Shown: positions 34,487-42,188 of the stretch, one piece after another
How the letters are laid out: each line of letters starts with the position of its first letter
How positions within the stretch are numbered: the stretch's first letter is position 1
NCBI GenBank assembly: GCA_019638615.1
Contig: JAHBTL010000013.1
Span: 62,001-126,000, forward strand
DNA length: 64,000 bases
DNA from: Chitinophagaceae bacterium
Lineage (GTDB): Bacteria; Bacteroidota; Bacteroidia; Chitinophagales; Chitinophagaceae
Direction: 5' to 3'
Position numbers and translations under genes: made by a program
The notes under the pieces: generated by a model
What the model saw: the letters and a program-made list of their open reading frames with translations, nothing else
Databases searched by the model: none
Told to the model about the DNA's origin: nothing

Positions 34487-34741
34487 TTAAGATTTTAGCT
34501 CCAGCAGCCATTTTATTATTTCATCTACTACCGTGGTGTTAAGGCTGTAATACACGAACTGCCCTTCTTTCCTGGCAGTGATCAGACCCGAGTTCTTTAA
34601 AAGCTCCAGATGATGTGATATACTGGGCCATGATATATTGAAATGCCCGGCAATGGCGCCTGCAGCCATATCCTCTTTCTCCAGCAGTTCCAGGATCTCT
34701 CTGCGGGTTGGATCATTCAGCGCTTTAAAAAGAATATTCAT
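34487..34741 (-). CDS. SdpR-like ArsR-family transcriptional repressor
   Basis: An 84-residue winged-helix protein from the ATG at 34741; a GTG two codons earlier is the alternative. The recognition region is AGAIAGHFNISWPSISHHLELLKNSGLI, followed by the wing KEGQFVYYSL. It lacks the ELCVC metal-binding motif of arsenic sensors, which fits the metal-independent SdpR autorepressor group. It leads a six-gene operon and diverges from the JmjC gene. A near-perfect palindrome at 34762-34777 just upstream is the likely operator. Confidence 0.88.
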   Translation of the reverse strand: MNILFKALNDPTRREILELLEKEDMAAGAIAGHFNISWPSISHHLELLKNSGLITARKEGQFVYYSLNTTVVDEIIKWLLELKS

Positions 34742-34761
34742 GATCACAAATTATTAAATAT

Positions 34762-34777
34762 TTAGACAATTATCTAA
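34762..34777. promoter_or_regulatory. Candidate operator of the SdpR-like repressor
   Basis: TTAGACAATTATCTAA reads almost the same on both strands (only one symmetric pair fails) and is centred about 28 bp upstream of the repressor ATG. ArsR/SdpR dimers bind such imperfect AT-rich palindromes and autoregulate. The site lies in the divergent region shared with the JmjC gene. Confidence 0.5.
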
Positions 34778-34827
34778 TTATTATTTTACTCCGTCAAAGT
34801 TTCGTCAAATTCGCAGATTATCATGTG

Positions 34828-34862
34828 TTTAACACCTGGTACGGAATGATGGATTATTTTTG
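34828..34862 (+). promoter_or_regulatory. Candidate promoter of the JmjC/cupin gene
   Basis: An exact -7 element TATTTTTG occupies 34855-34862, 21 nt before the ATG at 34884. The best -33 is a weak TTTA at 34828-34831, with a 23-nt spacer. Confidence 0.4.
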
Positions 34863-34883
34863 CGTTTCTAAATTGTGATCGTC

Positions 34884-35771
34884 ATGTTGTTACAGGCTGT
34901 GGATACCGTTGAAAACATTGAACCAGAGTTATTTAAGCAGGAATATTACAATACGGGAATGCCGCTGGTAATAAGGGGAATGGCAAAAGAATGGCCGGCG
35001 TATACCAAATGGAATTGGGATTATTTTAAAGAAATAGTAGGAGATAAAAAAGTAGGTATTTACAACAATTCCAAAAGCGATCCCTATACCCCGGTCAATA
35101 AAGCGGACGATTACACCACTTTTGGCGAGTACATTGATATGATCAGGAAGGGCCCGGCCGGCTGGCGGATCTTCCTGTTCAATATTTTCGATCATGCACC
35201 CCAGCTTACCCATGATTTTGAATGGCCTGATCACCTGGTGAAGGGATTTGTAAAAAGGTTTCCTATGTTGTTCGTGGGTGGTGCTTCTTCCATTACGCAT
35301 ATGCATTTCGACATAGACATGTCGCATATTTTTCATACACAGTTTACAGGAAGGAAAAAGGTACTCCTTTTTCCCTACGAAGAACAGCATAAGTTATACC
35401 GTAAACCTTACGAGGTTTTAAGTCTTGCAGATTTTTCGCATTACCATCAGCAAAACGGAACGCCCGACTACCAAAAATTCCCTGCTTTAAAGCTGGCAAA
35501 GGGGTATGAGGTTACACTTGAACACGGAGATACTTTGTTCATGCCGGCCGGCTACTGGCATCATATGGAATACCTGGACAGCGGATTTGCGATGAGCCTC
35601 CGGGCATTGCAAACAAGCATAGGCGGAAAGCTGAAGGGCGCCTGGAATTTGATCGGCATGCGCAACATAGATACACTGATGAAAAAAACAGCTCCTAAAT
35701 GGTGGTACGATTTTAAGAAAGAAAAAACCATTACGGCTGCGCAAAAGGAGCTTGAAGAAGCAGGTGCTTAA
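34884..35771 (+). CDS. JmjC/cupin-like Fe(II)/2-oxoglutarate-dependent oxygenase
   Basis: A 295-residue protein of the cupin_8/JmjC hydroxylase family. Iron ligands appear as His141-x-Asp143 in THMHFDID and a distal His in FMPAGYWHHM (about 226-227), on a double-stranded beta-helix. The N-terminal approach region GMPLVIRGMAKEWPAYTKWN is standard for the family. Such enzymes hydroxylate proteins, tRNA or small molecules; the target is unknown here. The ATG at 34884 is preferred over a GTG nine bases upstream. It is transcribed away from the SdpR-led operon and ends about 300 bp before a plus-strand terminator. Confidence 0.87.
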   Translation: MLLQAVDTVENIEPELFKQEYYNTGMPLVIRGMAKEWPAYTKWNWDYFKEIVGDKKVGIYNNSKSDPYTPVNKADDYTTFGEYIDMIRKGPAGWRIFLFNIFDHAPQLTHDFEWPDHLVKGFVKRFPMLFVGGASSITHMHFDIDMSHIFHTQFTGRKKVLLFPYEEQHKLYRKPYEVLSLADFSHYHQQNGTPDYQKFPALKLAKGYEVTLEHGDTLFMPAGYWHHMEYLDSGFAMSLRALQTSIGGKLKGAWNLIGMRNIDTLMKKTAPKWWYDFKKEKTITAAQKELEEAGA

Positions 35772-35825
35772 CAGCAACCGCATTTTCATAAGAAAACATA
35801 TTCATTTTTCTTTTGAAATATAAAA

Positions 35826-36089
35826 TCAAGATATTATTTTAGCAGCCAGATATGGCACCTCTATTCTAATCGGGTGTTTAAGAATATCCAATCTTCCTGC
35901 AATTTTTATCCAATTGCCCGCGTGTAAAAATCTTGGCGAGAAGTATTTTTTAGCGTAAACCTTATTTACGAAAGGACATTTAATTACTGAAATATTCGGG
36001 AGGATCAACTGATCCCTGACAAATATTTTTAAACTTTCTTTTTGTGGTTTCAGAGGTAAGCACAGGCCGGTGATTTCTATCGCCGGCAT
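35826..36089 (-). CDS. Possible small protein (87 residues)
   Basis: An open frame of 87 residues with a protein-like composition (e.g. VNKVYAKKYFSPRFLH, NWIKIAGRLDILKHPIRIEVPYLAAK) in an otherwise gene-free 428-bp gap. Against it, no family is recognised. Its start codon lies inside a hairpin that looks like a plus-strand terminator (36066-36094), and it sits just beyond the terminator of the SusC operon. It may be a real small gene or a decayed remnant. Confidence 0.35.
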   Translation of the reverse strand: MPAIEITGLCLPLKPQKESLKIFVRDQLILPNISVIKCPFVNKVYAKKYFSPRFLHAGNWIKIAGRLDILKHPIRIEVPYLAAKIIS

Positions 36090-36094
36090 TTTTT
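36066..36094 (+). terminator. Intrinsic terminator, plus strand
   Basis: GCCGGTGAT (36066-36074) pairs with ATCGCCGGC (36079-36087), with one wobble, around a TTCT loop. A and a run of six T follow (36089-36094). It is 295 bp after the JmjC stop and would end that transcript or an unseen short RNA. Confidence 0.65.
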
Positions 36095-36143
36095 GTTACT
36101 TTATTGTTGTCGGTGAAGCTGGAACGCTCAACACCCACCCTAT

Positions 36144-36177
36144 AAAAAATTTAGGCTAACCAAATGGTTAGCCTAAA
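36144..36177 (-). terminator. Intrinsic terminator of the SusC-SusD-lipoprotein operon
   Basis: A perfect 12-bp stem (TTTAGGCTAACC at 36150-36161 with its complement at 36166-36177) has a 4-nt loop. On the minus strand it is followed by a run of six T (A-run at 36144-36149). It lies 22 bp after the last stop codon of the operon. Confidence 0.9.
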
Positions 36178-36199
36178 TTGCAATCCAATTGATCTCTTA

Positions 36200-37072
36200 T
36201 CATTTTTTCTTCATGGTAAATTTATAACTTCCAAAGTCTCCCTGGTCAACAGAATACGCTATTATAAGTGTAAATGATTCTGCACAAGGTAATACCTGGT
36301 TTTCCGCACTTGAGGTGGTCTCTGCGTGAGGATTTGTATAAGCCGGCTCCCATGAAAAATTATCACCGATCTTTTGTTTAACAATTTTGATTCGGTTCGT
36401 TCCCGGATCTACTTCAACAATGATAGGCAGCGGGTTGGTAGGCGATGGATATACATACGAGAAATGAGTATCGTCTATTTTTGTGAGTGTAAGAACATCA
36501 CCGGGCGCAGTGTCGAGGAACTCATCCACAACTACTTCAAAATCTCCTTCATAAAGGGAAGGTACGTATGCACAAGGCCTTGCAAAATCCACCGTTAATG
36601 TAACACCGCCTGCCTCGTTTTGCACACCGGGACCATAGCCTGCTCCTACCGGAGGAAAAGCCTGGAATACAGAACCATTTTGAGTGGTAATATCAACCCC
36701 TACAGTAAAAACATCTCCGTCTTCAATTTCTCCATAGAGGTCAATCAGTTCTTGCCCTGTGATTGACACCGTAGTTGGAAAACTGGTGATGCCGGCCTGT
36801 ATAACCTCTACTGTAGATTTGTCCTTGTTCTTTATAACGACCAGGTCAAATTTCTGTGGAGGGATATCGTCTTTAAAAAAGAGATCCACATCTATTTGTG
36901 CGCTAAAGCCGGCGGGATCGGTAGGACTGATCTGGGCGTCAGATCCGTCCTTTACTGTTAAAGATGGTACAGGAACCCGCTCCAGTTCCGGGATTTTTGG
37001 GTTATCGTTCTTTCTGCATGCAGCGAAAAACAACACTGCAAATAATATATTTAAGAAGGCTATTCTTTTCAT
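36200..37072 (-). CDS. Outer-membrane/periplasmic lipoprotein of the SusC-SusD operon
   Basis: A 290-residue lipoprotein (lipobox LFFAAC at the end of an ordinary signal peptide). It is beta-rich with an early Pro-rich segment (IPELERVPVPSLTV). The middle reads like a bacterial Ig-like domain (DLFFKDDIPPQKFDLVVI...GVDITTQNGSVFQAFPP), followed by a C-terminal beta domain with two cysteines (FARPCAYVPS, VLPCAESF). It occupies the SusE/SusF-like position, 19 bp after susD, so it is probably an accessory surface-exposed substrate-binding lipoprotein. No carbohydrate-binding motif was identified. Confidence 0.7.
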   Translation of the reverse strand: MKRIAFLNILFAVLFFAACRKNDNPKIPELERVPVPSLTVKDGSDAQISPTDPAGFSAQIDVDLFFKDDIPPQKFDLVVIKNKDKSTVEVIQAGITSFPTTVSITGQELIDLYGEIEDGDVFTVGVDITTQNGSVFQAFPPVGAGYGPGVQNEAGGVTLTVDFARPCAYVPSLYEGDFEVVVDEFLDTAPGDVLTLTKIDDTHFSYVYPSPTNPLPIIVEVDPGTNRIKIVKQKIGDNFSWEPAYTNPHAETTSSAENQVLPCAESFTLIIAYSVDQGDFGSYKFTMKKK

Positions 37073-37091
37073 AAAATGATTTTATTAGTTA

Positions 37092-38783
37092 CTAAGGCAT
37101 CCAGAATACTTTATAAGTTGCTGCTGTTTTTTGGCTGGGTGCGTTCGGGTTGGCTTCCAGCTCTGTTTGAGGCCAAAGCAATGACAACGGGAATACCCTG
37201 CTCAACGTTACAGGAACGGCTGGTTGAGCTCCCGGATTACCAACCGGGTCTCCGTTAATAGGAGGCTGCACAAAACCACCCGGCGCCATTGTTGTATTAT
37301 TGGGATCAAACAAAATAGGGAAGCCCGTTCTTCTATAATCTGTATATTGATCAACATGACTACCAACACTGGAAAGCCATTTTTGGGTCATGATGATTTC
37401 TAACTGTTTGGCGGGCTTTGCATCATATTCGGCGAGCGCCTTTGTAATATAGGTTTGTACACTTGCAGCACCTTCCAGTTTAGGAACCGTTTGGCTGGGC
37501 TTTACATGTTCTGTTACCACCCAATCCACCTGTGCAAAAGACTCTTCTATAGCCTCCTTTAATTTAGCTTTCGCGTCTCCGTCAATTATTTCTGCTTTTA
37601 TTAATTCTGCTTCGAGGTACAACCTGTCGGCATAAGTAATTAACCGGTAAGGTGCCGCCCCCGTGCCGCTGGCTGTTGAACCAACCTGTGGCACACCATC
37701 ATCATACCTGCCACCTACGGGATAGATACCGAAAAGGCTGATAGACGTTTGCTGGTTCCGATCTCTGTCAGGGCCTCCTGAACCAAAATAAATAGATACA
37801 AATGCACTATCCCTGTATTCTGTTTGCCCTGCAGGCGTTTCCGTTTTTCCTAATTGATTAAAAATATAATAGGGAAGCCTGGGATCGGGGTTACTGGTAA
37901 GAATATTCAAATTATATCCTTTCAGGATTTCGTAAAACCAGGGGCTAACGTGGTTGGCCCTTTGGCTGGCTATATAGTCGCCAAATGCAGGATTTCTATC
38001 GTCAGTAGACCCTACGGGACCGTAAGGAATTACAAAAGATTCATCTGTTGTGCCAATTAACTCATCGTCGTTTGCCAGAAGTGCGGTAACCTCACTGGTT
38101 ACATCCTGCACCTTACGAACCTGAACATACATCTTAAGCTTTAATGTATTAGCAGCCTTTACCCATTTATCAGTATCGCCATCATATATTACATCATCAG
38201 TGCCTGGTGTGACCACATTTTCATCGCTTTTTAAATCGTCAATAGCCTCATCAAGTAGCGAAAAGAGCTGCGGATAAATAGTGGCGTCATCATCAAACTT
38301 CGGATACCTGTTTCCCTCTTTCAGTTTTATAATTTCCGAATAAGGTACATCGCCGAATACATCTACCAATTGACTAACAATATAAGCTTTGAGCACTTTG
38401 GCTATCCCAGCATAATTCCGGTTCCCCTTTTCAGTAGCATCAATAACAATCTGCTCCAGGTTCGACAACGAATTAAGATACAGTGTAGGCCAGGCATTTT
38501 CTATAAAAAAATTACTGGCAGTTGCGCCGTATTGATCGGGTTGCTCTCTTGTTGACATCTGGTGCATGTACACTGCCAATACTTCGGACAATCCACCTGT
38601 TCCTGATCCCATAGACAAACCATCACCCACGCCCCTCTCGGCTGTAGGAAGCAGCTTTGAAACATCTATTGTAGTTGGATTGTTAGGATCCGTATTGATA
38701 TCAAGATATTTTTTACAGGAAATAAACGAGGTAAATAAAATACCCAAAACGGAATATTTTATAATACTTGATTTTATAGACAT
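37092..38783 (-). CDS. SusD/RagB-family nutrient-binding outer-membrane lipoprotein
   Basis: A 563-residue SusD-like lipoprotein of the SusD-like_2 branch. After the lipobox FTSFISC comes the hallmark KYLDINTDPNNPTTID. The TPR-like helical part contains YMHQMSTREQPDQYG and LVDVFGDVPYSEI. The C-terminal part includes MTQKWLSSVGSHVDQYTDYRRTGFP. SusD acts as the lid that captures substrate for its SusC channel. It starts 18 bp after susC, in the same operon. No glycoside hydrolase, sulfatase or protease is linked, so the ligand cannot be read from context. Confidence 0.9.
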   Translation of the reverse strand: MSIKSSIIKYSVLGILFTSFISCKKYLDINTDPNNPTTIDVSKLLPTAERGVGDGLSMGSGTGGLSEVLAVYMHQMSTREQPDQYGATASNFFIENAWPTLYLNSLSNLEQIVIDATEKGNRNYAGIAKVLKAYIVSQLVDVFGDVPYSEIIKLKEGNRYPKFDDDATIYPQLFSLLDEAIDDLKSDENVVTPGTDDVIYDGDTDKWVKAANTLKLKMYVQVRKVQDVTSEVTALLANDDELIGTTDESFVIPYGPVGSTDDRNPAFGDYIASQRANHVSPWFYEILKGYNLNILTSNPDPRLPYYIFNQLGKTETPAGQTEYRDSAFVSIYFGSGGPDRDRNQQTSISLFGIYPVGGRYDDGVPQVGSTASGTGAAPYRLITYADRLYLEAELIKAEIIDGDAKAKLKEAIEESFAQVDWVVTEHVKPSQTVPKLEGAASVQTYITKALAEYDAKPAKQLEIIMTQKWLSSVGSHVDQYTDYRRTGFPILFDPNNTTMAPGGFVQPPINGDPVGNPGAQPAVPVTLSRVFPLSLLWPQTELEANPNAPSQKTAATYKVFWMP

Positions 38784-38801
38784 AATAATTTGAATTTAAT
38801 T

Positions 38802-41800
38802 TTAAAAAGTAACTTTCAGGTTTATCCCGAATCTTTTGGTAGTAGGTGCCGCAGAAAGTTCAATCCCCTGAGTTGATCCGGATCCCAGTGAATTTACTTC
38901 CGGATCAAAATTTGTATATTTTGGGAAGTTCGGCGCCAGATACCATAAGTTTCTACCGGTTACTGTGATGGTTGCTGAACCAAAAGGAAGTTTATCAAGC
39001 AGACTCTTGGGAAAGTTAAACCCTATGCCTACTTCACGAATTCTATATACAGTCGCATCGTAAACATTCCACTCTGTAGCACTGTTTATCGCGAAAGTAC
39101 CTCCGCCACCATTCGAAAAGTAAAGATCGTTGGTAGTCATGCGGGTCTGATTCGGAACTGTTTTTCCTCCAACCAGTATTGCCTTTTCAGTTTCAGGATC
39201 CCCGTAAATACCAGGTATTACCCAACCTGTTTCACGATCTTCTGTATCTTTAGTTACACCTCTGCCCAACAACGAGCTGGTTGTTACGGAATAGATGGCG
39301 CCACCTTTTGTCATATCAAATAACACGCTTGCAAAAAATCCTTTGTAAGTAAACGTATTGGTTATACCTAATTTAAAATCAGGGTTGGGGTTGCCCAGGT
39401 ATCCCAGTTCTTTAGACGTAATAGGGTTCCCGGATGTAGGATCAATGAGCAATTGCCCGGTAGCGCTATCCCTTGCAGATACATCTCCTCTTAAATAACC
39501 AAATGGCATTCCAGGCTCCAGGTAAGGATTAATGCTTGAGCTGCCACTCAACACTCCGCGTAAAAGAAGCCTTTCAACTCCTTCTGTCAGCTCAGTTACC
39601 ATGTTTTTGTTTTTGGTAAACGCTCCATATACATTCCAGCTAAACTCTCTGGATTTTAATGGTGTTACCGACAATCCTATTTCTAACCCTTCATTGGTAA
39701 TCTTTCCAAAATTGGTATAATACTCATCATATCCGGATGTTACCGGAACGATAATAGGTGCTATTAAGTTGGTCGAAAACCTGTTATAGTAAGTGAAATC
39801 CACTTCTATCCTTCTTTTAAAGAAGCTCAAATTTGTTCCTATTTCATATTCGTTGGTGAACTCGGGCTTCAAATTCGGATCAGGACTTGTACTAGATCTT
39901 GAAGCAGTAGGCTGACCCAGAAAATTAGATCCCAGGACAAATACGTCGCTCAGGTAATATGGATCCGCATCACGGCCTACCTTCGACCAGCTTGCTCTTA
40001 TTTTACCATAGTCGAAGAAGCTGTTGCTTAGCTTAAACGCATCTGAAAAAACGAATGACCCCGATACTGAAGGATAAAAATAACTTCTGCTTTCAATAGG
40101 CAGGGTAGAAGACCAGTCGTTACGCCCTGTAACTTCTATGAAAGCAAAATTTTTATACCCAAATTCAGCTCTGCCATATACCCCTATCAACCGTTGTCTA
40201 CTGTAATAATCACCAAAGTTATACGTGTTGGTTAAGCTCTGGTCTATCCCAAATATTTGTTGCGATGTATTATCTAATGTATAGATGCCACGGGTAATAA
40301 ACCTTTTACCGGTAGATGCATTACGGGTATAGGTTCGTTGGTTGGTATTTTGTCCCAATATCACATTGATACTGAAATCATCATTGATTTTCGGGTTTAT
40401 TGTAAAAAACAAGTTAGACTCAATTTCCTGCCTTCTGCTGTTATCTAATATCAATCTTCCCAAACCCTCAGCAGATGCAGTGGTCGAACTTATCTCAGTG
40501 ACCTCCCTCCGGTTTACAGTACTAACATTGGTACCAATGCGGTAGTCTACCTTCAGCCAAGAATTAAAACTATAGTCTGCATGCAGACCGGCGATATAGC
40601 GTTCATCTGCTGTTAGTGATTTATTATATTTTGCAGACCACTTAGGATTATCAAATTGACCAGCGATAAAGGTCAGATTATTTCCTTGTTCATCCTCAAA
40701 AGGTAGATCTAAATTCCAGCTACGTCCAAGGAACAATGTCCTGGCAAACTGGGAACCAAAGTCTACCTGGTTTTCACCGAAAATACCGCCAGATTGATTT
40801 GACCTGGTATAGCTAAAGTTGCCACTAATATTAATACCCATATCCAGCCGCGTAGTGCCTCCAAGGCTAATATTAGTTCTCTTATAGTCAGCGTTAGTAA
40901 CATAGCCCTTTTGATTCAATTGTGAAGCGGTTATGGCAAGGGAGCTCTTTTCATTCCCGCCATTTACACTTATTGAGTTTTCAATTACATTTCCGGTTCT
41001 AAATAAACTTTTTACATTATCTGGATAGGCGCGATAAGCAACTTTTGGACCTATGAGCGAAGCATAGGGAGCCCATGTTGCAACTGAATCAATAGTCCCA
41101 AATTTAGCACCCCAGGATCCATTGGACCCACCCCCGGCATTTAATTGGCTGCCAGTACCATAACTATTCTGATATTCAGGCAAATTGGCAACATTTTCAA
41201 CAGAATAGGATGTAGAGTATGTTACCTCAAGTCCTTTCTTACTTCTGCTGGCATTACCTGATTTTGTAGTGATAATGATCGCACCGTTAGAAGCGCGTGA
41301 TCCATAAAGTGCCGCGGCAGACGATCCTTTTAAGACGTTCATGCTTGCTATATCATTGGGATCGAGGTTGGCGATACCACTTGAATACGCGCCGCCACCA
41401 TTTACCTGGTTAGAAGAGGTCAATGAATTGTTGCTGTACGGAACCCCATCTACTATTATTAATGGCTCGTTTTGTCCAAAGAAAGAAGTGTTACCTCTGA
41501 TCTGGATACGAGTGGCTGCGCCAGGTGTACCTTGAGAAGACCTGATATCCACACCGGGCACTTTGCCCTGTAAGCTTTTCAACACGTCAGGCTCTGACTT
41601 CTGCAAAATAGAATTAGGGTCTACTTTGCTAACTGAGTATCCCAATGCCTTTTCAGTTCTCTTAATACCTAGGGCTGTTACAACCACCTCCTGCAAGCTG
41701 GCTGTGGTTTTCAAAGCCACATTTATTTCAGTTTGGCTACCAACCGAAACTTCCTGGTTTTCGAAGCCAGCCGCACTTATGATCAATGAAGCTTTGGAAT

Positions 41801-41990
41801 CAACTGAAATGGAAAATTTGCCATCCTGGTCGGCAGCAACCCCGGTGGAACTGCCTTTGATTTTTACCGATGCAAAGGGAATAGGCTCTCCCTTTTCATC
41901 CATAACCAGACCGGTTACGAGTTTTGTTTGGGCAACTGCCAATACCGAATAGAGTATCAGCACTGCCAGCAGTGATACAGTTTTTCTCAT
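38802..41990 (-). CDS. SusC/RagA-family TonB-linked outer-membrane protein
   Basis: A 1062-residue TonB-dependent receptor. A signal peptide (ends at VAQ) is followed by a carboxypeptidase-like regulatory domain (GLVMDEKGEPIPFASVKIKG). Then come the TonB-box/plug junction LQEVVVTALGIKRTEKALGYSV, the plug (RIQIRGNTSFFG, PLIIVDGVPYSNN, NVLKGSSAAALYGSRASNGAIIITTK) and a 22-strand barrel ending in FGINLKVTF. It forms a pump with the SusD-like lipoprotein that follows. It is the first gene of the operon; the -7 box TATATTTG at 42014-42021 lies just upstream. Confidence 0.93.
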   Translation of the reverse strand: MRKTVSLLAVLILYSVLAVAQTKLVTGLVMDEKGEPIPFASVKIKGSSTGVAADQDGKFSISVDSKASLIISAAGFENQEVSVGSQTEINVALKTTASLQEVVVTALGIKRTEKALGYSVSKVDPNSILQKSEPDVLKSLQGKVPGVDIRSSQGTPGAATRIQIRGNTSFFGQNEPLIIVDGVPYSNNSLTSSNQVNGGGAYSSGIANLDPNDIASMNVLKGSSAAALYGSRASNGAIIITTKSGNASRSKKGLEVTYSTSYSVENVANLPEYQNSYGTGSQLNAGGGSNGSWGAKFGTIDSVATWAPYASLIGPKVAYRAYPDNVKSLFRTGNVIENSISVNGGNEKSSLAITASQLNQKGYVTNADYKRTNISLGGTTRLDMGINISGNFSYTRSNQSGGIFGENQVDFGSQFARTLFLGRSWNLDLPFEDEQGNNLTFIAGQFDNPKWSAKYNKSLTADERYIAGLHADYSFNSWLKVDYRIGTNVSTVNRREVTEISSTTASAEGLGRLILDNSRRQEIESNLFFTINPKINDDFSINVILGQNTNQRTYTRNASTGKRFITRGIYTLDNTSQQIFGIDQSLTNTYNFGDYYSRQRLIGVYGRAEFGYKNFAFIEVTGRNDWSSTLPIESRSYFYPSVSGSFVFSDAFKLSNSFFDYGKIRASWSKVGRDADPYYLSDVFVLGSNFLGQPTASRSSTSPDPNLKPEFTNEYEIGTNLSFFKRRIEVDFTYYNRFSTNLIAPIIVPVTSGYDEYYTNFGKITNEGLEIGLSVTPLKSREFSWNVYGAFTKNKNMVTELTEGVERLLLRGVLSGSSSINPYLEPGMPFGYLRGDVSARDSATGQLLIDPTSGNPITSKELGYLGNPNPDFKLGITNTFTYKGFFASVLFDMTKGGAIYSVTTSSLLGRGVTKDTEDRETGWVIPGIYGDPETEKAILVGGKTVPNQTRMTTNDLYFSNGGGGTFAINSATEWNVYDATVYRIREVGIGFNFPKSLLDKLPFGSATITVTGRNLWYLAPNFPKYTNFDPEVNSLGSGSTQGIELSAAPTTKRFGINLKVTF

Positions 41991-42013
41991 GTTTTAATGT
42001 TTAAATGAAGCGC

Positions 42014-42021
42014 CAAATATA
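42014..42021 (-). promoter_or_regulatory. -7 element upstream of the SusC-SusD operon
   Basis: On the minus strand the sequence reads TATATTTG, an exact match to TAnnTTTG, 24 nt before the susC ATG. No clear -33 TTG is seen at 17-21 nt, so activation by another factor is possible. Confidence 0.4.
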
Positions 42022-42188
42022 CAGAGAATTACCAAATCTGAATTATTTGTTAATTTCTCCGATTTTAACACACAAGTTAAAAGACAAGGCTCCAGCTTAT
42101 TTTGCTGCGTTAACTTCTGAAAATGGGGGTAATTGATCGATTTTTTGGTCAATTAAAAATAAACATAATACAATATGGGCTGATCAGC

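Noticed and set aside
36200-41990. Polysaccharide utilisation locus
   Set aside because: SusC/SusD are present but there is no carbohydrate-active enzyme, sulfatase or hybrid sensor nearby.
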